This document shows, piece by piece, positions 1-6,083 of a stretch of DNA of 6,656 nucleotides. This DNA comes from Comamonadaceae bacterium (GTDB lineage Bacteria; Pseudomonadota; Gammaproteobacteria; Burkholderiales; Burkholderiaceae), in assembly GCA_947455875.1 (NCBI GenBank), contig CANGSD010000071.1, forward strand, positions 1 to 6,656, in the 5' to 3' direction. The notes beneath the pieces are model-generated. The model saw only the letters and a program-made list of their open reading frames with translations, searched no databases and was not told where the DNA came from. A program made the translations under genes and the position numbers. How positions within the stretch are numbered: position 1 is the stretch's first letter; every line of letters begins with the position of its first letter.

Positions 1-985
1 AGAACGCCGCTTCCTCCAGATCCACAGGGATCTCCGACGGACACCCCAGTAGGTACAAGTAACCCAGTTGCGAGGGTACCCGGCCGCCGAGGATCCGTAG
101 GCCCATGGCTCCCTGGTCCCGGCTGGCGTTGGCACGGGTGCGCAGCAGGGAATTGGCGGCAGCACAATTGGGCGACTCGCCCCCCGAGGGATCGACCAGT
201 CGGGCGGCGGACTGGGCCAAACGGGTCTTGATCGCCAGTTGCTTGCCCACATACGCCTCGATCAGGGGCACATCGGCTTTTTGGGGCGTGGTCGGATCCA
301 TCCTGGCGTCGATGTCGCGCCCGCGTTTGAAACGGTCCTCGCAGCTCTTCTGGAATCTCTCTTGAAGCTCGCGGTTCGTCGTCTCGTAACGCGGCTTGTC
401 GTTATCGAACTTGCCGCAGAACGCCATTTTGTTCTCCGAGTCGTACAAGATGCCATCGCCATCACGCTCGCCCTTGTCGTTGAAGGTGCCGATGTACGTC
501 ATCATCTCGGTCTTGCTGCTAAACCCCCCGAACAAGCCGGTGTTGTAGGCAATGAGGTACTTGCGCTCACCCTTCACCTGGTTTTCATCCCGGTACTCGC
601 CCACGAAGCTGGTGCCATCCGAGCGGGTGGTCTGGCCCTGACCCGTGAGCTTGCCCTCTCGGAAAAAGCCTACAGTCTTGATCTCGAAATCCTTGCCATC
701 GGGCAGCTTAAAGGGCGCGACCTTTCCGTCCTTGTCCTTGACGTAGAACAGTCCGAAGCGCACACCGCGTCCATGCGGCACCCCTTTCTGGAACTCACCG
801 CGATAGGTGCGCGGCGAATCGCCCACCATCACCTGCGTCTCGCCCACGCACTGGCTCCAGGTGGCGACGTCGGTGCCGCCGCACGGCGGCAGGTTGGGCG
901 TGCGGCCATGCGCCATGAGCGACAGGCTCGCGGCCACAAGCGCCGCCGCGTAATGTTTCCAGTGGGGTGTCATATCGGTACGCAT
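1..985 (-). CDS. Secreted MORN-repeat protein with Sel1-like C-terminal region (partial, runs off window start)
   Basis: The reading frame stays open from an ATG at 985 to the window edge, giving 328 residues of an incomplete protein. Residues about 5-27 form a signal peptide: a short basic start, a hydrophobic AAALVAASLSLMA core and an A-H-G cleavage site. The mature part begins with two cysteines (35 and 46), possibly a disulphide pair. Clear MORN-like units follow: YRGEFQKGVPHGRGV (61-75), FVGEY (127-131), YIGTFNDKGERDGDGI (164-179) and FCGKF (189-193). Residues about 294-328 look like a Sel1 repeat (QLGYLYLLGC, then PVDLEEAA), so the missing end may hold more helical repeats. Both repeat types mediate protein or membrane contacts and do not define an enzyme. 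ATG 973 (residue 5) is an alternative start; neither has a well-spaced Shine-Dalgarno, as AAGG lies only 2 nt before ATG 985. The MORN call is fairly sure, the Sel1 call tentative, and the role unknown. Confidence 0.75.
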   Translation of the reverse strand, partial: MRTDMTPHWKHYAAALVAASLSLMAHGRTPNLPPCGGTDVATWSQCVGETQVMVGDSPRTYRGEFQKGVPHGRGVRFGLFYVKDKDGKVAPFKLPDGKDFEIKTVGFFREGKLTGQGQTTRSDGTSFVGEYRDENQVKGERKYLIAYNTGLFGGFSSKTEMMTYIGTFNDKGERDGDGILYDSENKMAFCGKFDNDKPRYETTNRELQERFQKSCEDRFKRGRDIDARMDPTTPQKADVPLIEAYVGKQLAIKTRLAQSAARLVDPSGGESPNCAAANSLLRTRANASRDQGAMGLRILGGRVPSQLGYLYLLGCPSEIPVDLEEAAF

Positions 986-998
986 CGCCTTATTCAGA

Positions 999-1018
999 CG
1001 GCTGCAGGGGTGCAGCCG
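999..1018. repeat. Perfect inverted repeat (8-bp stem, GGGG loop) upstream of the MORN gene
   Basis: CGGCTGCA and TGCAGCCG flank a 4-nt loop. The perfect 10-bp palindrome GAGTCGACTC (1018-1027) adjoins it. The stem ends 13 nt before ATG 985 of the minus-strand MORN gene and lies 73 nt past the stop of the RidA gene. No T-run follows it on the minus strand, so it is not a canonical intrinsic terminator for the RidA operon. It could instead be a leader hairpin near the ribosome site, or a protein-binding site. The pairing is read directly; the role is unknown. Confidence 0.5.
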
Positions 1019-1090
1019 AGTCGACTCCGTCGTCTTTTTGATCTGGAGTTTAGCGAAGGGCCGAAAGACAGGCCGCCCAAGGGGCTCCGA

Positions 1091-1483
1091 CTAGGCCAGG
1101 GCCATCGCCTCGACCTCCAGCGCACACCCGTAATGCAGAACTGGCACGGGGACCACCGCCCGGGCCGGTCGTGCCGCGCCCGCCCACTGCGCGTAGATCG
1201 TGTTGAAGGTGGGCCACAGCGCAATGTCCGTGACATACACGCGCACTTGCAGCAGTTGGTCGATCGAGCTGTTGGCACCGCGCAGGGCCGCTGCGACGTT
1301 GGCGAGCACCTGCTGCGCCTGCACCTCGAAGGGGGCGTCATGCAGCACGGTGCCGTCTGGCGCCACCGGCAACTGCCCGGAAACAAAGACCAGGCCTGCG
1401 CCGCGCGTCGCGTGGGTGTAGTGCCCGCGCGGCGCCGCCATGCCTGCAGGCTCGAAGTAGGTGGGAAGGGTCTGGTTGCTCAT
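1091..1483 (-). CDS. RidA-family (YjgF/YER057c/UK114) protein, likely enamine/imine deaminase
   Basis: This is a complete 130-residue protein, the usual RidA length. RidA-family proteins are small cytoplasmic trimers that hydrolyse reactive enamine/imine intermediates from PLP enzymes; relatives include RutC and 2-aminomuconate deaminase. Visible family features are YTHATRGAGLVFVSGQLP (residues about 22-39), the substrate-carboxylate arginine in RPAR near residue 107, and the closing EVEAMA with its conserved glutamate. Nothing essential appears missing. The start is fixed by a strong AGGAGG 6 nt upstream. It is the second gene of an operon, 20 bp after the binding-fold protein gene, so the two probably act on the same compound. 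It may be a specialised paralogue rather than the housekeeping RidA, because it sits in a catabolic context and has a divergent N-terminus (MSNQTLPTYFEPAG). The family call is secure; the substrate is not known. Confidence 0.9.
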   Translation of the reverse strand: MSNQTLPTYFEPAGMAAPRGHYTHATRGAGLVFVSGQLPVAPDGTVLHDAPFEVQAQQVLANVAAALRGANSSIDQLLQVRVYVTDIALWPTFNTIYAQWAGAARPARAVVPVPVLHYGCALEVEAMALA

Positions 1484-1489
1484 GGGGTT

Positions 1490-1495
1490 CCTCCT
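1490..1495 (-). promoter_or_regulatory. Strong Shine-Dalgarno (AGGAGG) of the RidA-family gene
   Basis: AGGAGG on the minus strand lies 6 nt before ATG 1483, inside the 20-bp gap after the upstream stop codon. It is among the best-matched ribosome sites in the window, suggesting that the RidA protein is translated efficiently and independently of the gene before it. Confidence 0.8.
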
Positions 1496-1503
1496 GTTTC
1501 AAG

Positions 1504-2238
1504 TCAATGATCGGCCGCAGGCGCTACCCGGGCACCGTCGATGCCATGTCGACTCAGCGCGCGGGCCACGAAGCCATCGGCCTTCATGTCCTCGATGAAA
1601 AGCCGCACGACGGCCAGCGCCTCATCGCTGCGGTCTGCGGGGATACCCATCGCCTGCTGGATGATCATGAAATTACCGGGCAACAGCCGCAGGTCGGCGA
1701 ATCGGTCGCAATCGGCCAGCAGCTGCTGGCGCACACCCGCCGCCACATCCGCACCCGTGCGCAGGAATTCATCGACAACCGTAGGCGATGTTGCAGCCCG
1801 CTCGATCGTGGCCTGCCTGAGGGTGCGCGTGAGGTACAGGTCGTAGGCGCTGCCCTTGCCCACCACCACCCGATGGCCGGCGGTATCCACGTCGTCCAGG
1901 GCCTGTAGGGGCGAGTCCTGCCTGACCAGGTATGCGCCCTCAATCAGCACATAGGGCGGGGTGAAACGCAGCTGCGCCGCCCGCGCTGGGTCCAGCGCAA
2001 AGAAACCCAGATCCGCCTTCCCGCGCGCCACCGCCTCGACCGACTTGCCTGCGCTGTCAAACACCATCGGCTCCAGCGCCACGCCGAGCCGGCCCGCCAG
2101 TGCGCGCGCCAGGTCCACGGAGACGCCGCGTGGCTCGTCCTGCGGCGTCGCGCGCGAGGCCAGCACCGGATTGCCCAGGTTGATCGATACACGCAGCGCC
2201 CCCTGGGGGGCCAGCTGCTTCACAAGGTCTGGCGTCAT
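1504..2238 (-). CDS. Solute-binding-fold protein (SBP_bac_3 type) without signal peptide
   Basis: From ATG 2238 this encodes 244 residues of the periplasmic amino-acid-binding (SBP_bac_3) fold. Recognisable parts are LRVSINLGNPV (15-25), the GVSVDLARALAGRLGV segment (38-53), ADLGFF...QLRFTPPYV (75-97, usually D-x-G-x2...R...F-x2-P-Y), and GKGSAYDLYL (127-136). No hydrophobic leader or lipobox precedes the fold, so the protein appears cytoplasmic. Longer in-frame starts (2256, 2283, 2295, 2331) add no signal peptide, and those from 2283 upward overlap the divergent regulator gene. ATG 2238 is preceded by a modest GGGGA at 9 nt. No transporter permease or ATPase gene is visible. Some members of this fold are enzymes (cyclohexadienyl dehydratase), so an enzymatic or ligand-sensing role paired with RidA is possible. 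It is commonly annotated simply as an ABC transporter substrate-binding protein. The fold is secure, the function open. Confidence 0.85.
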   Translation of the reverse strand: MTPDLVKQLAPQGALRVSINLGNPVLASRATPQDEPRGVSVDLARALAGRLGVALEPMVFDSAGKSVEAVARGKADLGFFALDPARAAQLRFTPPYVLIEGAYLVRQDSPLQALDDVDTAGHRVVVGKGSAYDLYLTRTLRQATIERAATSPTVVDEFLRTGADVAAGVRQQLLADCDRFADLRLLPGNFMIIQQAMGIPADRSDEALAVVRLFIEDMKADGFVARALSRHGIDGARVAPAADH

Positions 2239-2281
2239 GTCATTGGATCCCCACATTCGGGTACTGTCGTAAAGTCGCGCC
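2239..2281. promoter_or_regulatory. Compact divergent promoter region between the binding-fold/RidA operon and the LysR gene
   Basis: Only 43 bp separate the two divergent start codons, so the promoters must overlap each other or the coding sequences. This arrangement is typical of a LysR regulator that controls its divergent neighbour and itself. I looked for a T-N11-A palindrome and found only a weak one (TTGGATCCCCACA, 2243-2255, around a GGATCC core) with poor arm symmetry. No convincing -35/-10 pair is visible. The regulatory role is inferred from layout. Confidence 0.4.
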
Positions 2282-3175
2282 ATGCCAAGAGCCATGCCCC
2301 CCCTGAGCGCCCTGCTTGCCTTTGAGGCCACTGCGCGCCATCAGAGCTTCACACGCGCCGCCATCGAGCTGCAGCTGACGCAAACCGCTATCAGCCATCG
2401 GATCAAGGAGCTGGAAAGCCAGCTGTCGGTGCAGTTGTTCACCCGCAAGCAAAACACAACCCGACTCACCGACGAGGGCCGCACCTATCTCGAATGCATC
2501 CGTCCGGCGCTGGCGCAAATCGCTGCTGCGACCGAGAGCGTGTCCTCGGTTCACGACAACCGACTGACCGTCGCCTGCCTGAGCGGCTTCGCGGCCAAGT
2601 GCCTGATCCCGGCGCTGCGCCACTTCCGAGAGCACCACCCTCAGTTCGAGCTGCGTCTGACGCCGCTGGCACCGACCGATCGGCTCGAGCAGCGCGAATT
2701 TGACGTCGCTATCTGGCATGGCGTGGACCACTGGCACGACTTCGATGCGGAACGCATCGCCGACGAAGAGATCTTCCCCGTCTGCGTGCCAGGGCTGCTG
2801 CGTGATGGCCCACCCCTGCGCACCCCCGCAGACCTGGCCCAGTACCCCATCGTGCGCACCGTCTCTCCCATCATCGCGGACGACTGGCCGGTTTGGTTGC
2901 AGCACGCCGGCTTCGAGCAGGACTCCTTCAGCAGCGAGATTTACTGCGCCACGCTGTCGTTCTCGATGCACGCGATTTTGGAGGGCTTGGGACTGGGCAT
3001 CGGCCGCTCCCTGCTGGTGCGCGAGGACCTGGCTGCCGGGCGTCTGGTGGCGCCCTTTAGCCTGCGTTGCACCTCGCCCGCCGGCTACCAGATCTTGAGC
3101 AGGCCCGAACGATCGGCCTTGCCGAAGGTGCGGCTGTTCAAGCAATGGGTGCTGGCTTATTTCGCCCAGTCCTGA
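2282..3175 (+). CDS. LysR-family transcriptional regulator (GcvA-like)
   Basis: This is a complete 297-residue LysR-type regulator of normal length. Residues about 6-65 are the winged helix-turn-helix: LLAFEATARHQSFTRAA, then recognition-helix residues QTAISHRIKELE and the wing QLFTRKQNTTRLTDEG. From about residue 95 the effector-binding domain starts (LTVACLSGFAAKCLIPAL) and continues to the C-terminus. The LxAFEAxARHxSFTRAA opening resembles the GcvA subgroup. ATG 2282 was chosen as the first in-frame start; ATG 2294 (residue 5) is an alternative, and neither has a strong Shine-Dalgarno (weak TAAAG about 7 nt upstream of 2282). It is divergent from the binding-fold/RidA operon, its most likely target. 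Its 3' end faces the Bug gene with 6 bp between stops and no visible terminator. The effector is unknown, though a product or substrate of the flanking pathway is plausible. Confidence 0.93.
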   Translation: MPRAMPPLSALLAFEATARHQSFTRAAIELQLTQTAISHRIKELESQLSVQLFTRKQNTTRLTDEGRTYLECIRPALAQIAAATESVSSVHDNRLTVACLSGFAAKCLIPALRHFREHHPQFELRLTPLAPTDRLEQREFDVAIWHGVDHWHDFDAERIADEEIFPVCVPGLLRDGPPLRTPADLAQYPIVRTVSPIIADDWPVWLQHAGFEQDSFSSEIYCATLSFSMHAILEGLGLGIGRSLLVREDLAAGRLVAPFSLRCTSPAGYQILSRPERSALPKVRLFKQWVLAYFAQS

Positions 3176-3181
3176 CACGCC

Positions 3182-4180
3182 TTACTCGGCGCGGATCTTG
3201 CCGTCTCGCACCACGTCCTTGTAGCGGGCTGCATCCCGGCGGATGCGTTCGGCGAAGGCGGCGGACGACATGCCGCCCACGTCCGCACCCGCGTCGGCGA
3301 ATCGCTTCCTGACATCCGGCTCGGCCAGAATCTTCGCGACCTCGGTCTGCAGCTTCGCCAGGATATCCGCGGGGACGCCCTTGGGTGCGAACAGGCCCAC
3401 CCAGTTGGAGGCGTCGACGTTCTTCACGCCCGCTTCGTTCACGGGCACCCAGTCCCTGTTGTACGCAGCACGTTTAGCGGTCGTCAGGCCCAGCACCTTC
3501 ACACGGCCGGACTGCACATGGGGCATCACAGCGGGAATGGCCACGACGCCCAGCGACACCTCCCCAGCGGCCACCGCAGCGACCGCGGGCGCGCCGCCCT
3601 TGTACGGGATGTGCGTCAACTTCGCACCGGACTCGATCGAGAACCATTCGCCGGCCAAGTGGTTGATGCTGCCGTTCCCCGGCGAGGAGAAGGACAGCTT
3701 GCCCGGATCCTTCTTCGCGGCGGCCACCAGTTCCTGGATGGTGTTGAAAGGCTCCTTCGCGTTCGCCACGATCAGCATGGGGGTATCGCTGATCATCGTG
3801 ATCGGGGCAAAGTCGCGGTCCAGTTCATAGGGGACATTCGGGAACAAGGCCGGGTTAACGGCGAACTCGCCGGTGTGCGCGGTCAGCAACGTATAGCCGT
3901 CTGGGGCGGACTTGGCCACTTGGGTCACTGCGATGAAACCATTGCCACCGGGCCTGTTCTCCACGACGAAATTCCATCCCAGACGCTCGGTCATTTTTTG
4001 CGTCAGGATCCGCGCCGTAACGTCCACCACGCCACCCGGGGCGAAGGGCACCACCACCCGAATGGGGCGCGCAGGATAGTCCTGCGCCTGGGCCGCCGCT
4101 GTACCCGCGATGAAGGGTTGGGCCATTAACGCAGCGCCTGCCAGCACCAGCGTGCGGCGCGAAAAGATTCCGTGGGTCAT
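3182..4180 (-). CDS. Bug/TctC-family tripartite tricarboxylate transporter substrate-binding protein
   Basis: This is a complete 332-residue periplasmic binding protein of the Bug family, which is much expanded in Burkholderiales and binds small carboxylates, amino acids or aromatic acids. An SRRTLVLAGAALM stretch at residues 7-19 resembles a twin-arginine signal; cleavage is likely after AAAQAQ (28-33). Hallmarks are YPARPIRVVVPFAPGG (35-50) with the following Asp53, LGWNFVVENRPGGNG (67-81) and APDGYTLL (92-99), and later HIPYKGGAPAVAAVAAGEV. ATG 4180 is chosen over the in-frame ATG 4204 because AGGAG sits 5 nt before it and the signal peptide then begins normally. No TctA/TctB membrane subunits are visible, which is common for Bug genes. 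It is divergent from the hydrolase/molybdenum-hydroxylase operon and so may bring in that pathway's substrate. The ligand cannot be predicted. Confidence 0.93.
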   Translation of the reverse strand: MTHGIFSRRTLVLAGAALMAQPFIAGTAAAQAQDYPARPIRVVVPFAPGGVVDVTARILTQKMTERLGWNFVVENRPGGNGFIAVTQVAKSAPDGYTLLTAHTGEFAVNPALFPNVPYELDRDFAPITMISDTPMLIVANAKEPFNTIQELVAAAKKDPGKLSFSSPGNGSINHLAGEWFSIESGAKLTHIPYKGGAPAVAAVAAGEVSLGVVAIPAVMPHVQSGRVKVLGLTTAKRAAYNRDWVPVNEAGVKNVDASNWVGLFAPKGVPADILAKLQTEVAKILAEPDVRKRFADAGADVGGMSSAAFAERIRRDAARYKDVVRDGKIRAE

Positions 4181-4185
4181 GTCAT

Positions 4186-4190
4186 CTCCT
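4186..4190 (-). promoter_or_regulatory. Shine-Dalgarno (AGGAG) deciding the Bug gene start
   Basis: AGGAG on the minus strand lies 5 nt before ATG 4180. The other in-frame ATG (4204) lies upstream of this motif and would put extra polar residues ahead of the signal peptide, so 4180 is preferred. Confidence 0.75.
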
Positions 4191-4244
4191 AGGTGTCTGG
4201 CCATTGCGGCTGGCGCGTATGCTCGGTGACACCGCGACTTCGGT

Positions 4245-4259
4245 CAAATGAGTTATTTG
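4245..4259. repeat. Inverted repeat CAAAT-N5-ATTTG, candidate operator
   Basis: A perfect 5-bp inverted repeat with a 5-nt spacer (GAGTT) forms an AT-rich island in otherwise GC-rich DNA, 65 bp from the Bug start and 136 bp from the hydrolase start. Its left arm overlaps a possible minus-strand -35 hexamer (TTGACC). The symmetry gives A-N11-T, not the LysR T-N11-A pattern, so another regulator class, or chance, is possible. Confidence 0.35.
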
Positions 4260-4395
4260 GCTGGCGGTCATCAAAACTGTTCATGGGCCTGTGCGCCAGC
4301 CCTTGGCCCGCAAGGGGGTCATGAGGAGTTTTCATCGGCATCACGCAAATTTCTCGTTGGACTCGGGCGCCGGTGGGGCCAACAATGCCCCTCCT

Positions 4396-5217
4396 ATGAC
4401 CCCAGAAGCCACCCTCGCCACGCTGCGCGCCAACGACGGCGCGAACCTGGTCTATCGCGTGCGCCAGGCCAAGCCGGAAGCCCCGGTGATCGCGCTTGTG
4501 CACTCCCTCGGCATGGACCACCGCTTCTGGGATCCGGTCGCCCAAAAACTGGCAGGCCGGGCCACGGTGGTCACCGTCGATATGCGAGGCCATGGTCGAT
4601 CGAGCCTTGGCACAACGCCCTGCACCGCGCAACGCATGGCTCACGATCTACTGGACGTCCTGGACCATCTGCAGGTGCCCCGTGCCGTCATTGGCGGCGT
4701 CTCGATGGGCGGCTGCGTCGCCTTGCAGTTTGCCGCCGACTCTCCGCAGCGGACCAGCGCCCTTGCGCTCATTGACACCACCGCCTGGTATGGCCCCACA
4801 GCGCCCAAGGACTGGGAAGACCGCGCCCTGAACGCCCAGGCCAAAGGCCTGGCCTCCATGATCGATTTCCAGCAAACGCGCTGGTTCAGCGACAGCTTTC
4901 GTGCCGGCAATCCGCAGGTTGTCCAAGCGGCGATCGACACCTTCCTGGCCAACGACATGCAAGGCTATATGGCGGCTTGCCGCATGCTGGGCGCCTTCGA
5001 TGGCCGCGCGCTTATGGCCAATATTCGTGTCCCCACCCAGATCCTGGTGGGGGACGAAGACTATGCCGCCCCCGTCGCAATGGCCCAGGCCCTGCACGAC
5101 GGAATCGCCGGCTCACGGATGGAAGTGATCCAGGGGGGTCGCCATCTGACCCCACTGGAAGTCCCCGATCGGGTGGCCGCCGCCCTGATCGATCTCTGCA
5201 CACAGGTGCCGCAATGA
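4396..5217 (+). CDS. Alpha/beta hydrolase, 3-oxoadipate enol-lactonase-like
   Basis: This is a 273-residue alpha/beta-hydrolase with an intact catalytic triad: Ser103 in the nucleophile elbow GVSMGG, probable acid Asp222 in LVGDEDYAAP, and His250 in GGRHLTPLE. The oxyanion-side segment LVHSLGMDHRFWDP (34-47) and VDMRGHGRS (61-69) closely resemble PcaD-type enol-lactonases, which open a lactone in the beta-ketoadipate pathway. Other carbon-oxygen or carbon-carbon hydrolases of aromatic and heterocyclic degradation, including RutD-like proteins, share this pattern, so no symbol is given. ATG 4396 fits family length but lacks a clear Shine-Dalgarno. In-frame ATGs at 4321 and 4291 would add 25 or 35 atypical residues. 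The stop overlaps the next start (ATGA, 5214-5217), so it is translationally coupled to the molybdenum-hydroxylase FAD subunit and probably acts on a later intermediate of the same route. It is likely cytoplasmic. Confidence 0.88.
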   Translation: MTPEATLATLRANDGANLVYRVRQAKPEAPVIALVHSLGMDHRFWDPVAQKLAGRATVVTVDMRGHGRSSLGTTPCTAQRMAHDLLDVLDHLQVPRAVIGGVSMGGCVALQFAADSPQRTSALALIDTTAWYGPTAPKDWEDRALNAQAKGLASMIDFQQTRWFSDSFRAGNPQVVQAAIDTFLANDMQGYMAACRMLGAFDGRALMANIRVPTQILVGDEDYAAPVAMAQALHDGIAGSRMEVIQGGRHLTPLEVPDRVAAALIDLCTQVPQ

Positions 5218-6083
5218 TCCCTTTCGAATTCCTGCTGCCCTATTCGCTGGAGGAGGCGCTCTCCCTCCTCGACCCCGAAGACCCCGGCATCCGACCGGTG
5301 TCGGGCGGTACGGCCGTCATGCTGATGATGAAGGCCGGCGTGCTGCGCCCCACGCGGCTGGTGAGCCTGCACAAGATCGGCGCGCGTCATGCCGCGATCG
5401 AAGTCCACGCCAATGGCGAACTGGTGATCGGCGGCCAGGCCAAGCTCGCAGACATCGAGCGCCACCCGGGCGTTCGTGCCGGCTGGCCGCTGCTGGCGCA
5501 GGCGCTTCGGGGCGTGGCCAATGCGCGGGTGCGCAGCGTCGCCACCCTGGGCGGCTGCATCAGCCATGCCGACCCGCACCTGGACATGCCCCCCGTGCTC
5601 TCAGCGCTCGACGCCCACATCGCCATCACCGGGCCCCAAGGCACGCGCAAGGTGCGCGCCGAGGATTTCAGCACCGGCTATTACGAAACCGTGGTCCGGC
5701 GCGATGAACTCGTCACCGGAATCTCTGTGCCCCCCCAGGCGGGCCCTGGCGCCTACCTGAAGATGACCACGCGTGCCGCCCACGACTGGCCCGCGTTGGG
5801 GGTTGCCGTCGTCTTGAAAATGAACGACGGGCAGGTCCAGCGCGCCAGCGTATTCACCGGGGCCGCCACTGATCGACCGACCCGGCTGCATCAGGCGCAG
5901 TCGGTGCTCGAGCGGCGCGGCCTGGACGCCAACGCTCTGCGCGCGGCGGCCGAAGCCGCGATCGTCGAAGCCCCGCTGATGGGTGATGCCCACGGGTCGG
6001 CCGCCTACAAGGGCCAATTGCTGAAAACCGCCCTGCCGCGGGCCATCGAAGCGGCGCTGCGTCGCAGCCGGAGCCACGCATGA
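5214..6083 (+). CDS. FAD-binding subunit of a molybdenum hydroxylase (CoxM/xanthine dehydrogenase type)
   Basis: This 289-residue protein is the medium, FAD-carrying subunit of a three-part molybdenum hydroxylase. It passes electrons between the iron-sulphur subunit and the final acceptor. Visible are the F-x-F-LLPYSLEEAL opening, the first FAD motif VSGGTAVMLMMKAG (29-42), the second motif VATLGGCISHADPHLDMPP (109-127), and FTGAATDRPTRL (214-225) with the C-terminal SAAYKGQLLKTALPRAI. In the second motif the usual TIGGN/TIGGS reads TLGGC, a cysteine where Asn or Ser is typical. ATG 5214 is chosen because it begins the canonical N-terminus and overlaps the hydrolase stop by 4 bp, with AGGTG 5 nt upstream. 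The frame is open further upstream, but that stretch is antisense-like and unlike the family. The next gene also overlaps through ATGA. The subunit call is secure; the substrate depends on the molybdenum subunit. Confidence 0.93.
   Translation: MIPFEFLLPYSLEEALSLLDPEDPGIRPVSGGTAVMLMMKAGVLRPTRLVSLHKIGARHAAIEVHANGELVIGGQAKLADIERHPGVRAGWPLLAQALRGVANARVRSVATLGGCISHADPHLDMPPVLSALDAHIAITGPQGTRKVRAEDFSTGYYETVVRRDELVTGISVPPQAGPGAYLKMTTRAAHDWPALGVAVVLKMNDGQVQRASVFTGAATDRPTRLHQAQSVLERRGLDANALRAAAEAAIVEAPLMGDAHGSAAYKGQLLKTALPRAIEAALRRSRSHA

Larger units (their letters stand above)
4181..4395. promoter_or_regulatory. Divergent promoter region between the Bug gene and the hydrolase/molybdenum-hydroxylase operon
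   Basis: This 215-bp gap holds the control signals for both directions. On the minus strand AGGAG (4186-4190) is the ribosome site of the Bug gene. A TTGACC hexamer (4247-4242, minus) could be a -35 box, with a poor -10 candidate AGCATA 18 bp further on (4223-4218); this is weak. A CAAAT-N5-ATTTG inverted repeat overlaps that -35. On the plus strand I see no good promoter. An in-frame ATG at 4321 follows AAGGGGG, but the protein sequence it would add is unlike the family. Confidence 0.45.

Noticed and set aside
1060..1090. Intrinsic terminator after the RidA gene
   Set aside because: There are short GGCC and GCCC/GGGC pairings, but no stable stem followed by a T-run on the minus strand.
239..1510. 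Plus-strand open frame of 423 codons
   Set aside because: It runs antisense to the MORN and RidA genes across their spacer, shows no family motifs, and is the sort of stop-free frame GC-rich DNA creates opposite real genes.
2239..2331. Longer start for the binding-fold protein
   Set aside because: It would overlap the LysR start, adds no signal peptide, and the fold begins just after ATG 2238.
2240..3178. Minus-strand open frame of 312 codons
   Set aside because: It is exactly antisense to the LysR gene, whose protein has unmistakable family motifs; the antisense product has none.
3176..3181. Bidirectional terminator between the LysR and Bug genes
   Set aside because: Only 6 bp separate the convergent stops, and no stem with a T-run is visible around them.
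3518..4129. Plus-strand open frames opposite the Bug gene
   Set aside because: They are shadows of a clearly recognisable Bug-family protein on the minus strand, with no motifs of their own.
4977..5213. N-terminal extension of the FAD-subunit frame
   Set aside because: It overlaps the hydrolase in another frame and reads as Pro/Arg/Gly-rich nonsense; the family N-terminus starts at 5214 with a coupled ATGA.
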